Positions 13,443-21,235 of a stretch of DNA of 64,000 nucleotides are shown here, one piece after another. The stretch's first letter is position 1. Each line of letters begins with the position of its first letter. The notes beneath the pieces are model-generated. The model was given only the letters and a program-made list of their open reading frames with translations, ran no database searches and had not been told where the DNA came from. Source of the DNA: Sacculina carcini (lineage: Eukaryota > Arthropoda > Thecostraca > Sacculinidae). Location: assembly GCA_916048095.2 (NCBI GenBank), contig OU696579.1, forward strand, positions 9,260,663-9,324,662. The letters are read 5' to 3'. The translations under genes and the position numbers were made by a program.

Positions 13443-14850
13443 AGCTCAGGTGCAAGAGAATTGTATTGACTTGGTGGGACGTATAGCTGACCGCGGTCCC
13501 GAATACGTCTCGGCACGCGAATGGATGCGCATCTGCTTTGAACTATTAGACTTGCTGAAGGCCCACAAGAAAGCCATCCGCCGGGCCACTGTCAACACGT
13601 TCGGCTACATTGCCAAAGCGATCGGGTGATAAAGCCCTCCAATTCACATTCACATCCAAGTGGTTACTAAAGCCTAATATATAATTGTTTTAATTCTCTT
13701 CTGCATGCATACATATACGCATGTGCGCCCGCATCTTTTGTTTGTAGTCATTCTGTACGTGTTCAAGGCAGTCTTTTCGGAATCAGACACATACACACAC
13801 ATACATGCTTGACATTTTCAGTTGTTTTAGGCTATAGCTCTTCTGTCTGCGTGCGAACTCAAATATGTGTACTGCTAATGTGCTGTGCCTATGTAAATAT
13901 GTGTACTGTTGCCTATGTAAATATACACCCGTGCTGATGTGTTTGAGTGAGGACTATTGTATTATGACGGGAACATGGTATGTTTGTACTGTGTTCAGTC
14001 CTCACGACGTGTTGGCTACTCTGCTCAACAACTTGAAGGTGCAGGAGCGACAGAACCGCGTGTGCACCACGGTGGCCATCGCCATCGTGGCCGAGACTTG
14101 CTCGCCGTTCACCGTGCTGCCAGGCCTCATGAACGAGTACCGAGTGCCCGAGCTCAACGTGCAGAACGGCGTGCTCAAGTCGCTCTCGTTTCTTTTCGAG
14201 TATATTGGTGAAATGGCCAAGGACTACATCTATGCCGTTACCTCGTTGCTAGAGGACGCACTCATGGATCGGTATGTGTTTGTGTGCGTGTGCGAGTGCT
14301 TCTTAGCATTTTATAACTGTAAACTTTTCTGTGTATTTTTGTTTCTTCACTCCGTTTGTTCTACACTTCACTACGTTTGTTTTTTTGTCATTGTATTGCA
14401 CGCATGGCAGTGAGCGATTGTCGCAGGACATGTTCTCCGTGTTCATCGATAAAATGATTCAAATCACTAAGCATACAGCTTGTATCTTGTTTGAGTCATG
14501 TCATGTCACTATTTATATTCACTATGAGTCTAGTCACTATTTGGTATACGTGTATAGCCCGTGTGATCTGGTATGTCTTCGTAGTTCTGGCGTTGAACTA
14601 ACTGTTGTCCGCAATATCTTGTTTTATTTATCATTAAAATTATGTTGTATTATATTATTGTTGTAAATTATTATTGTTATGTTGTCAAATTATTCTGTTT
14701 TATTATGTGTGGTATTTCATCGTATTTTAGTACTGCCAGCTTCGTATTAAAGTATTTGTCAGGCTGTTTGCACGTTAATTTTCCTGTGCAGCACATGTTC
14801 TGTAAGAAATATCCTTAGTGCTTCAATTTTCGTCACCCAAAAGGTGTACA

Positions 14851-14882
<32 letters not shown>

Positions 14883-15071
14883 TGTGTGTCGATAGTGATC
14901 TGGTGTACATGAGTGTGTGTGTGTGTGTGTGTGTGTGTCGATAGTTATCTGGTGTACATGTGTGTGTGTGTGTGTCGATAGTGATCTGGTGTACATGTGT
15001 GTGTGTGTGTGTGTGTGTCGATAGTGATCTGGTGTACATGTGTGTGTGTGTGTGTCGATAGTGATCTGGTG

Positions 15072-15104
<33 letters not shown>

Positions 15105-16792
15105 CGATAGTGATCTGGTGTACATGTGTGTGTGTGTGTGTGTGTGTGTCGATAGTGATCTGGTGCACCGACAGACGGCGTGCGCTGCTATCAAGCACAT
15201 GGCACTGGGAGTGTACGGCTTCGGCTGTGAGGACGCGCTCGTTCATCTGATGAACTTTGTGTGGCCGAACGTGTTTGAGACGTCACCGCATCTGGTGCAG
15301 GCATTCATGGACGCGTGCGAGGGCATGCGCGTGGCTCTGGGCACGCAGAAAATGCTGCACTATTGCATGCAGGTCAGTGCTGGACAGTGAATGTGTATGC
15401 AACTCAAAACCACGCACATACAAACTGGTTAAGTGAGCGACAAGTTCAGAGGCAAGTTTACATTTCATCTCAGCTTGAGATAGTTGCTCTAATGTTATCC
15501 CCATTGCGTGATATATTGAGCGGTATCGATCCCGTCCGAGAGGTTCGTGACACAAGCAGATTAATCATACAACACTGCATATCAATTTGAGGCGTCCGGC
15601 TCTCTTTCTACGCTTGCATATTTTTACATAACGCAACAGATGTTAATGTGAATGTAGAGAACTTGCTCAGTCCTGTTAATATACGTGTTCTGATGACCTT
15701 GTGAAGATTGCACTGCATTGGTATATTCTCTGATATAGCCTGCGAACATGTTTTAAGCCATCATTTTCATGAAAATAAGTTGCCTTTCAGGGAAGAGTGC
15801 GATGAAGCGGTGTTGTTTGATGCCAACGGAGTGAAAGAGAGTATTCACTGATTGTCTCAATGAGTATAGGTCACTGCCGTTTAGTAATTTGGCGCTTAAA
15901 AATATGGCTGACTTGCAACGCCGTGAAATGGCTCGGATTAATAATTGAAGAAGACATCAAATTTATGGTTCGCACGGCCGCTGTCTGCTAAACGACATCA
16001 ATTAACATACAAGTCATGTAGGATAGAACATATCTCCATCCAACATTGCTGTCCTGTGTCTACATGAACCTTCATGCCTTACCCATGCATTCATATCCAT
16101 AACAGTTTGTTCCATATTTATTCGAATTAATGCTGAACAAAAATCTATCAAATTTCAGAGAACGCATTTTCCTAGCACATATGTCTCCTCTTTATAATAT
16201 TGTACTTTGAAGTTGAAATATACAGTTTCCTTTCAAGTCTTGATCTCATTTCACTTCTTAAATAAAAATAGCAACTCTAGCTGTATGTGGGACAGAATCA
16301 GCAATAAGACTACATTTTCATGAAACCGATTGCCGTATGAGCACTTTGTATGACGATTGCTGCTATTTAATTTGACTTATACCCTTCGTTTGATGTGTAA
16401 ATGCGAGGTACATGATCAATGGTAGGTACAAGCAAATCGAACAATAATAAATTCGGCTTTGTGAAGAGCAACCCTAATTATTTTCAGTGCCCGAATCTGT
16501 AAAGGTCGTCAAACTTACATAACTCTCATTGATGCAAGTATTGTTATCGCTGTGCGAATATGTTTTATTTGTACTTCAACGCACTTCACAGTGTCGCCAG
16601 CAGCGATGTCATGTGCTTGTGTGCGTGTGTGGTTAGGGCTTGTTTCACCCGGCCCGTAAAGTACGCGATATGTACTGGAAGGTGTACAACTCGCTGTATA
16701 TTGGCGGCCAGGACGCGATGACGGCCGCTTACCCGCGCGTGTCAACCAAAAAGTTCAACTGCGTCCGCTACGAACTGGACTATGTGTTGTAA
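4645..16792 (+). CDS. SF3B1: Splicing factor 3B subunit 1, C-terminal half, 12 exons
   Basis: Exons 4645-4856, 5308-5453, 5879-6025, 7549-7674, 8547-8672, 10244-10339, 10611-10793, 11156-11344, 13450-13625, 13999-14271, 15156-15372, 16637-16792. Together they give 681 residues plus the last base of a Glu codon. All eleven introns are GT-AG and all phases join. The product matches human SF3B1 from Y623 to the end almost without gaps, as I recall the human sequence; it ends one residue earlier (RYELDYVL). SF3B1 is the HEAT-repeat scaffold of SF3b in the U2 snRNP; it clamps the branch-point helix in the nucleus. Human-equivalent R625, H662, K666, K700, K1071 and R1074 are all present. The N-terminal half (U2AF-binding ULM region and first HEAT repeats) is outside the window. 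The sequence shows an intact, constrained host gene. Confidence 0.97.
4857..5878 (+). other. SF3B1 introns 1 and 2 (visible numbering), unique sequence
   Basis: Introns 4857-5307 (451 bp) and 5454-5878 (425 bp), split by the exon at 5308-5453. Both are TG-rich near their 3' ends. No mobile element or RNA gene recognised. CCATGCTACTGG at about 5755 recurs at about 8216 in intron 4, perhaps a small shared repeat. Confidence 0.6.
5308..5453 (+). CDS. SF3B1: SF3B1 exon b (residues 693-741)
   Basis: Reads [20 protein letters not shown], then [20 protein letters not shown]700 is the AAG at 5328-5330. Acceptor AGTTTAG, donor GTCAGC. Confidence 0.96.
5879..6025 (+). CDS. SF3B1: SF3B1 exon c (residues 742-790)
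   Basis: 49 codons, phase 0 at both ends: [20 protein letters not shown] through EEMKKIVLK. Acceptor TTTGTGGCAG, donor GTGAGA. Confidence 0.96.
6026..7548 (+). other. SF3B1 intron 3, AT-rich
   Basis: A 1,523-bp intron. Phrases such as AAAAGTGGTCT and AAAAGTAACTTTTG recur at about 6270, 7025-7050, 7108 and 7155, so part of it may be an old repeat. One hAT-like inverted-repeat remnant is listed separately. No coding potential recognised. Confidence 0.5.
7221..7288. mobile_element. Possible hAT-type MITE remnant, 68 bp
   Basis: Begins CAGGGCTTCTCAACCGGGG and ends AAGCCCTG, giving a perfect 8-bp terminal inverted repeat (CAGGGCTT/AAGCCCTG). The CAGGG-TTCTCAACC start is typical of hAT (Charlie-group) termini. 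The flanks do not show a matching 8-bp target duplication, so the assignment is weak. Confidence 0.35.
7549..7674 (+). CDS. SF3B1: SF3B1 exon d (residues 791-832)
   Basis: 42 codons, [20 protein letters not shown] through [10 protein letters not shown]. Acceptor ATCGCCAG, donor GTAAAT. Confidence 0.96.
7868..8158 (-). mobile_element. tRNA-Val-derived SINE in SF3B1 intron 4
   Basis: Read on the minus strand, the head (8150 down to about 8080) resembles tRNA-Val: an A-box-like TGGTGTAGTGAT at 8127-8138, an anticodon-arm-like GGCCTCACAAGC, and a B-box-like GGTCTGTGATTCGAATC at 8086-8102. A ~200-bp unrelated body follows and ends in a TTAACC/TTTAA-rich tail near 7868-7890. Both sides are flanked by the same 12 bases, TTATATTAATAA, at 7856-7867 and 8159-8170, a credible target-site duplication. 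The element is antisense to SF3B1. The anticodon loop and stems are altered, so it is not a functional tRNA gene. Confidence 0.75.
8547..8672 (+). CDS. SF3B1: SF3B1 exon e (residues 833-874)
   Basis: 42 codons, [20 protein letters not shown] through KMVMESIEK. Acceptor GTGTGCAG, donor GTGAAG. A 40-bp minisatellite starts only about 18 bases after this donor. Confidence 0.96.
8691..9880 (+). repeat. 40-bp minisatellite in SF3B1 intron 5, about 30 copies
   Basis: Unit TGACATATTTACAATCAYCT followed by TTCCTCCATCACAGCTCTCA. Copies differ at only a few positions (CAGCT/CAGTT/CAACT, ATCATCT/ATCACCT). Most copies contain the pyrimidine-rich string TTTCCTCCATCACAG, which looks like a 3' splice site. 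Because 40 is not a multiple of three and the unit lacks some stops, long spurious open frames appear inside it. Confidence 0.97.
9881..10243 (+). other. Rest of SF3B1 intron 5
   Basis: Unique AT-rich sequence between the minisatellite and the exon at 10244. Nothing recognised apart from the TG-rich acceptor region. Confidence 0.6.
10244..10339 (+). CDS. SF3B1: SF3B1 exon f (residues 875-906)
   Basis: 32 codons, [20 protein letters not shown] through FQEQTTE. Acceptor AAATTCTAG, donor GTGACC. Confidence 0.95.
10611..10793 (+). CDS. SF3B1: SF3B1 exon g (residues 907-967)
   Basis: 61 codons, [20 protein letters not shown] through VMKACQE. Acceptor GTTGGACAG, donor GTGGGC. Confidence 0.96.
10794..11155 (+). 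other. SF3B1 intron 7
   Basis: A 362-bp intron with AT-rich middle and TG-rich 3' end. No element recognised. Intron 6 (10340-10610) is similar, with a short CA-rich stretch at about 10350-10400. Confidence 0.6.
11156..11344 (+). CDS. SF3B1: SF3B1 exon h (residues 968-1030)
   Basis: 63 codons, [20 protein letters not shown] through [11 protein letters not shown]. Acceptor TGCGTACAG, donor GTGATA. Confidence 0.96.
11660..13054 (-). mobile_element. LINE fragment in SF3B1 intron 8: endonuclease plus linker, no RT
   Basis: Minus-strand frames 13054-12647 and 12713-12228 carry an endonuclease: [65 protein letters not shown] and [12 protein letters not shown] third frame, 11970-11662, carries the linker typical before the RT ([26 protein letters not shown]). 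Sequence then stops resembling a LINE near 11650, before any RT motif. The copy is broken by at least two frame changes. LINE copies are normally truncated at the 5' end; loss of the 3' part implies a later deletion. The motif style is CR1-like, but it is a different family from the LINE at the left edge. Confidence 0.8.
13404..13440 (+). repeat. (TG)n microsatellite abutting the SF3B1 exon i acceptor
   Basis: About 18 TG units end nine bases before the AG at 13448-13449, occupying the place of the polypyrimidine tract. Confidence 0.95.
13450..13625 (+). CDS. SF3B1: SF3B1 exon i (residues 1031-1089)
   Basis: [20 protein letters not shown] through [11 protein letters not shown], last Gly codon split after two bases. 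Includes [11 protein letters not shown], with K1071 and R1074 of the branch-point/pladienolide pocket conserved. The acceptor follows a (TG)n run directly; donor GTGATA. Confidence 0.96.
13626..13998 (+). other. SF3B1 intron 9
   Basis: A 373-bp intron. AATATGTGTACTG and GCCTATGTAAATAT are each present twice in 13862-13925, a small tandem duplication. No gene or element recognised. Confidence 0.6.
13999..14271 (+). CDS. SF3B1: SF3B1 exon j (residues 1089-1180)
   Basis: First base completes Gly1089, then [20 protein letters not shown] through LLEDALMD and the first two bases of Arg1180. Acceptor GTGTTCAG, donor GTATGT. The GC-rich third positions here contrast with the AT-rich introns. Confidence 0.96.
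14272..14845 (+). other. SF3B1 intron 10, unique part
   Basis: AT-rich. A short exon-like stretch after the CAG at 14408-14410 (reading [17 protein letters not shown] in the needed phase) has no counterpart in known SF3B1 and was not accepted as an exon. Confidence 0.5.
14846..15155 (+). repeat. Minisatellite built from the SF3B1 exon k splice acceptor
   Basis: Alternating (TG)n runs and the block CGATAGTGATCTGGTGTAC. The block holds the intron end (CGATAG) and the first ten exon bases (TGATCTGGTG). GATAG ends at 14895, 14944, 14981, 15024, 15061, 15110 and 15155; only the last continues into CACCGACAG and the conserved exon. Spacings are 49, 37, 43, 37, 49 and 45 bases, varying with TG number. 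The second copy has GTTATC for GTGATC. Confidence 0.95.
15156..15372 (+). CDS. SF3B1: SF3B1 exon k (residues 1180-1252)
   Basis: First base T completes Arg1180, then [20 protein letters not shown] through QKMLHYCMQ. The acceptor CGATAG at 15150-15155 and the first ten exon bases are part of a minisatellite that repeats six more times upstream, so the true acceptor is chosen by homology (DLVHRQTA). Donor GTCAGT. Confidence 0.94.
15373..16636 (+). other. SF3B1 intron 11
   Basis: A 1,264-bp AT-rich intron ending in CTTGTGTGCGTGTGTGGTTAG. No mobile element, RNA gene or additional exon recognised. Confidence 0.55.
16637..16792 (+). CDS. SF3B1: SF3B1 terminal exon (residues 1253-1303 and stop)
   Basis: [20 protein letters not shown], then a variable stretch and RYELDYVL followed by TAA at 16790-16792. 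Acceptor GTGGTTAG. The protein is one residue shorter than the human one, in the weakly conserved loop before RYELDY. Confidence 0.96.
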   Translation, partial: GLFHPARKVRDMYWKVYNSLYIGGQDAMTAAYPRVSTKKFNCVRYELDYVL

Positions 16793-17590
16793 ACGTCATC
16801 AATGAGTGCATGTGTGTGTGTGGCAGGGTGCGTGTGTGAGGCTCATCTACTGTCATCTATTCACACACATTTCTCTTGTGCTAAATGCTTTCTATTTTGC
16901 TCACTTCTTTGTGTGTGCTTATGTGTTTCTGCAACGTAATGTAATTGCTACTACATTCTCAAGAGAAATACAAAAAATGCAACAAATACTCGTTGAACTA
17001 TTTGGCTATTCAACGCGACACAAAATGGCTTTTGACAGCATGCAATATGAACATATCGTATTAATCCAAATATCTTTCAAACTTATCAGATCTAAAAAAC
17101 AAATAATCTACATTCATCTTTAAATTTATCTTAAAATCAAATTTAGCAAATAGCTAAAAAGATAGTTAGGTTAGGAAGTTTTCCGAATTATTTTCACCGA
17201 AGCAAAGATAGGAGTTGAGCATTCAGGGAGTGATTCTCATTGTGTTTGATTTTATGAGATCAGTGGCAGACGATGTGAGCCACATCCACCCCAATTACGA
17301 ACTCTTCTAATACCATTAAACAGTTTCGAGCCGTCGGTATACATGTAGCGGCCAAACCACGTTGGGCGCTACACAGTTTTGTGTAATATTGCTACTTGTG
17401 TGAACAAACTTGTCTCTATCACTTATCTTGTGTCTGTCACGTGTCTTATCTATCTAGATTGGGTTAGGTCTTACTCACAGATACTCACATACGCCGTTCT
17501 GCAAGAGGCTTAGGTCTGTGACCCCACCTCGAAATGCTGTTTCTCACTCTGGTGGCCGAGTACGGGGTTATCTGCGCTCTATGGTTAAAC
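16793..17590 (+). other. SF3B1 3' UTR and downstream flank
   Basis: No canonical AATAAA was seen in the first ~400 bases after the stop; AAATAATC at about 17101 is the nearest variant. A 12-bp-stem hairpin lies at 17345-17374. The mRNA end cannot be fixed from sequence alone. Confidence 0.4.
17345..17374. repeat. Short hairpin, 12-base arms
   Basis: TGTAGCGGCCAA and TTGGGCGCTACA pair at 11 of 12 positions around a 6-base loop. It begins TG and ends CA and contains a GCGCCCAACGTGG-like string on the minus strand, resembling the LTR edge/primer-binding region of some Ty3-type elements. No partner LTR was found. Confidence 0.4.
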
Positions 17591-17599
17591 TTTAATTCT

Positions 17600-18010
17600 G
17601 GTTTTTCCCACGCTTTATCTAGACGATGTTAAAAATTGTCACCGTGTTCGCATTTACCACCCATCCCGGCAAACTATTCCAGATGTTCTCGACTCTGTTT
17701 GAAAATACATATTTCCTGAGATTGAGCCTAGCTCTCATCGCATATTTCATGAGATTGAGTCCTGAATATATTGCTGGTGTTTTCTCTGGTTATTTAATTC
17801 TCCCTTTCTCTGAAAATTCATTCAGTACATTCTTGGTCGTATTTGTGTGTTATATTCTTGTATACCCCTATCACTTCACCCATGGACCTCCTGTAAGCCA
17901 AGTTGGGCAAGCCAAGCTTCTTCAGCCTGTCTTCGTAAGTCTCTGAGGTGCGAAACCAGTTTGGTGGCTCGACGTTGGATGTTCTCCAGAGTTTCCATAT
18001 CCTTTATTAA
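17600..18010 (-). mobile_element. 3' end of a CR1-like LINE (ORF2 C-terminus)
   Basis: On the minus strand the segment reads ETLENIQRRATKLVSHL and, in a second frame, YEDRLKKLGLP. Further on come YVFSNRVENIWNSLPGWVV and a stop near 17625. These are the C-terminal signatures of CR1-group ORF2 (QRRATKLV, YEDRLK-LGLPSL, SNRV-NIWNSLP). At least two frame changes break it. Sequence down to about 17590 may be its 3' UTR. It could belong to the same family as the intron 8 fragment, which lacks exactly this part. Confidence 0.75.
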
Positions 18011-18072
18011 ATAATCTAATCTGGTGATTAGGGTGGCCTTTTGGTGCGCTAAAATCAGGAAAAGCTGCGCTT

Positions 18073-18546
18073 TTAGGATACTTGCACCAAATAAGTATTT
18101 GGAGGTTCAGGAACATCACAAGACAGGGCACTGAATAATTTGATGTCATTTACTTCTGCCCCATCGGCTGCAAAAACAATCCCGAATTCCATAGTTTCTC
18201 TCTTGTGTCGTGTCATGTCGTATAGTTCCCTGTCAGTCAGTTCCAGCACACGAGAACATGCTGATTCAGACGGCAGGTATTGCCCTATAAATTCAAACAA
18301 CTTGCGGATTTTTTTATTCCCTAGTTTCTTCAGTGGTATATCAGCCGAAAGAGACGCTTTTGCGACTCGATTAAAGAGATCATCTCCGTGTTTCGGAATG
18401 AACATCTGTTGATTTGTTGTTGATTGGACACTCATTTTCATCTTATGTTTCAGGTGCTTCTCGACTGAGAACTTTCTCCGTTCACTAAGCATACACATTG
18501 CTTGCAAAATATGTGTCAGTCGAAATTCTTCGTGATAATTTTGCAT
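18073..18546 (-). pseudogene. CGGBP1-like / hAT-related transposase N-terminal fragment
   Basis: A 157-codon frame. Its centre, KASLSADIPLKKLGNKKIRK followed by LFEFIGQYLPSESACSRVLE, matches the ADIPL-KL-N-KFR-FL-KY-IP-ES signature of the CGGBP1-like proteins that derive from hAT-type transposases. HLKHKMKM before it is the end of a zinc-finger-like region. The fragment then reads FGIVFAADGAEVNDIKLFSA, where the family usually has an IDETTD-type catalytic start; the rest is missing. It is a transposon remnant, not a host gene, by its truncation and lack of neighbours. Confidence 0.6.
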
Positions 18547-19412
18547 GCCGGCTAGACTTTTGGTTTTTAGAAGAAATTTTCTTAGGCATTATACACAATT
18601 CAAATATAACGATACATTACAATTAACTATCACCTGAACCATATACTGTACTAGCCAGCACTCAACTCGAGACGAATCTACAAGAATATGACGATGAAGA
18701 AAAGCAATCAGTCGATTAAATCAAGTAAGTCACTTATTGATTCAATCGTTGAATTTTACTCGTATAATCAGGGTAACGATATCTGTCAATAATGCGTGTG
18801 CATAGTTTCATTTCTGAGCTGGAATTGTAATGCATGACTTGATTCTGTATGCCGTATGTATCTGTGTGTACATGTGAATATAATGGTGTACTAAATTTGC
18901 AGATACGCTGTGCATGTGTGTGCGTTTAGTTTTTGTCGTAATTGATTGATTGATTGGACACGTGAGTCACACAAGGCCAATTGTTGGCTCGTAGCGGACA
19001 ATCGTTGGCTTGGCCAACAGTTGGCTTGCGAGTGGTGATACGAGGCCAGTAATTGTCCAAGCCAATAGCTGTGGTGCAGAACATGTCGAATGTGTGGTTT
19101 ATTTCGCTCTCCTGACTATACCATTTGGATTCTGGTTTATGCCGGTGGATTATTGAATATACTGATCAATGTTAAGCATATTCTGCAGCGTTTATATCTT
19201 CTTACCTATCTCTCTTCTTACCTTCTTATTTATCCATTTTTAATCTGGTAATGTATTTAACATTAAATAAATTATACAAAACTATATTTCAGATTCCACC
19301 GCATGATAGAATTGTCACAATAAAACGAACACAGAAACACATACAAGACATCACAGGCCCTCAAACTGCGTTGGATTCACTGCACACGTTGCCTCAGCGC
19401 TGTTAATCATTT
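18547..19412. other. Unassigned AT-rich sequence
   Basis: No coding similarity or RNA gene recognised. ATTGATTGATTGATTGG near 18940 and several TTGGCT/AGCCAA words at 18975-19070 are the only local structure. Confidence 0.5.
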
Positions 19413-20015
19413 TCAGCTTGACAGTGCGCGTTCATTGCACGACAAGGTAGCGCCCTCTAGAGACAAGCGGCTAAAATGCAGGCCAATTGGCTTGAAAACT
19501 TGAACATGCTCAACTTCGGTTTTCGGGCGTATGAAGTTAAACATGTTCAACTTTAAGGTGCTAACAAGTGAGGTGGGTGAAATCCACCGTGAGGCGGCAA
19601 CCGTTAAGCGTGCCGTCTGTCTTGTGCTTGTCGACCACGAAGTTGGCGTCGCTGACGAAACGTACTTTTCGGAGATAATGTTGACTTTGGGCGAGTAGAA
19701 TCCGCTGAGTAGCCTCATCGCCCGATCGTACTCCGTCTCGCCCTCGACTTTGGGTGAAGGTGGCAGCTTAAGGAACGCCCTTTGTGCCTCGGCACCTACG
19801 CAGTGCAGTAGCATAGCCCTCCGGCGACCATCGGAGAATGACTCACCGTTTATCGCGGTCATATAATACTCAAACCCAAACCTCCATTCGGCCCAGCTTA
19901 CGTTTGGTTTACCCGGTTTGCTTAGGAATGGTACAGGTTTATGCTTAATTTTGTTTGCAAAAATTTTTTGGTGCCCGGTTAATGCCAAAGGAAAAAGTTC
20001 AGAAGTAGTCTTCAT
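19413..20015 (-). mobile_element. Fossil gag fragment of a Ty3/gypsy-type LTR retrotransposon
   Basis: The N-terminal part resembles the gag-like start of Ty3/gypsy polyproteins (PVPFLSKPGKPNVSWAEWRF, EYYMTAINGESF, RRRAMLLHCVGAEAQRAF). The remnant is partial and broken; no protease, RT, integrase or paired LTR was found in the window. A mariner-type element sits immediately upstream of its 5' side. It is old enough to have lost most of its body. Confidence 0.7.
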
Positions 20016-20043
20016 TCTAGGGCATTATACATCATACATCATA

Positions 20044-21030
20044 CAGGGTGACACAAAAAAACAGAGCTCACTAAAAGTCTTATAACTCCTGAAATTTTAT
20101 TCAGTTTGAAACAAAAATTCTATGGAAATATGTACAACCTATGTAGCCAACATCTGCAAAGTCTCAATTCTGTACAACAAAAACTCGTTGTTCTACAGCC
20201 GCTCAAAGATATGTTCCAGATGCGCGCCCCGGCGCTGCAGGCAGACTTGGATTCGCCTGGCAAAGTTCTCAATGACCATCCTGCACTCCTCTCTCGGGAT
20301 GGCTCTGATGGCTGCTGTGATGGCTGTCCTGAGGTAACCCTGTCACACCCTGTCCTTGTCCTGATACACCCTGTCCTTGAGGTAACCCCACAGGTAGAAG
20401 TCTGGGGGGTTCAGGTCTGGTGAGTGCGGTGACCACTCCGGGTTGCACCTGCGGCTGATGAGTCGGTCATCGAAGCGCTGCTGCAGCCACTCCAGGGATT
20501 CATTGGAGGTGTGAGGGGTGGCTCCGTATGTTGAAACCACTGGAGGGCTCTGTCAATGCCTCTACGCCGGCCAAGTGCTACCCAGAACTTGCGCAGGACC
20601 TGGATGTAGCGCTCCGTGTTCACAGTCAAGGGCCGCTCGTCATCGTCCTCAAACCAGAATGGCCCGATAATGCCATGAGTTGAAATGGCCACCCAGACAG
20701 TACACTTGACAGAGTGCAAGGGCCTTTGCAGGCAGTGGTCAGGGAGTGTGCTGCCCCAGAAGATGTTATTCTTAGAGTTAACGTGCCCAGACAGCAGAAA
20801 GTGGGCCTCGTCTGAAAACCACATGTTGTCGAGAAAGTCCGGTTCATCGACAATCTTGTCTGAAAACCACTGGCACATGGTTACTCGCTTCCTCATGTCG
20901 TCAGCTGTGAGCTTGTGCTTGATTTGAATCCTGTAGGGATAAAGATGGAGATCTGAGATCAAAATTCTTCTTACAGACTTCTTACAGATTATTCAACTTT
21001 TTATGAGCTCTGTTTTTTTGTGTCACCCTG
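20044..21030 (-). mobile_element. Deleted mariner/Tc1-type transposon with intact TIRs
   Basis: Ends CAGGGTGACAC...GAGCTCA are perfect inverted repeats: 20044-20070 pairs with 21004-21030, and the matching extends over the flanking TA. The TA at 20042-20043 and 21031-21032 is the expected target duplication, inside an ATACATCAT microsatellite. The 987-bp element encodes only the catalytic and C-terminal part of a transposase on the minus strand. Confidence 0.92.
20180..20962 (-). pseudogene. Mariner-type transposase, catalytic and C-terminal part, inactive
   Basis: Reads ISDLHLYPYRIQIKHKLTAD, then NMWFSDEAHFLLSGHVNSKN with the first catalytic Asp, WVAISTHGIIGPFWFEDDDE, and ERYIQVLRKFW. The second motif region reads YGATPHTSNESLEWLQQRFD and the third SPHSPDLNPPDFYLWGYLK. 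The N-terminal HTH domain is absent because the right TIR joins nearly directly to the catalytic part. The second catalytic Asp is Tyr here (GAC to TAC) and a one-base loss changes frame just before it. A short TGTCCTTG duplication breaks the C-terminus, which ends HLEHIFERL and a stop. From the second to the third catalytic position I count 41 intervening residues, which suggests a DD41D-like group rather than DD34D. Confidence 0.85.
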
Positions 21031-21032
21031 TA

Positions 21033-21110
21033 CATCATATTTATACATCATCATCATCATTCATCATCATCGTCATCATCATCATTTATCATCATCATTA
21101 TACATCACAG
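21033..21110. repeat. CAT/ATC trinucleotide microsatellite
   Basis: Interrupted CATCAT repeats on the right flank of the mariner. The left flank (20022-20043) has the same ATACATCAT motif, consistent with insertion into this microsatellite. Confidence 0.9.
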
Positions 21111-21235
21111 GCAGACGCGGTATCACACACGAGCGATTACACAGATTCAGAGGCAGACGCAAAATTCACACACGAGCGATTACACAGATTCAGAGGCAGA
21201 CGCAAAATTGACAGATTCAGTGGCAGACGCGATAT
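21108..21235. repeat. Short tandem repeat, ~43-bp unit, about 2.5 copies
   Basis: GGCAGACGC..., ACACACGAGCGATTACACAG and ATTCAGAGGCAGACGC recur in order. The reading frames across it are repeat artefacts. Confidence 0.85.

Noticed and set aside
14409-14490. A possible extra SF3B1 exon after CAG at 14408-14410 ([17 protein letters not shown])
   Set aside because: The phase fits the preceding donor, but the residues match nothing in SF3B1. Exon k already continues Arg1180 perfectly, and no donor is obvious.
14823-15246. Minus-strand frames rich in HTHTHT and [10 protein letters not shown]
   Set aside because: Reverse of the TG/splice-acceptor minisatellite.
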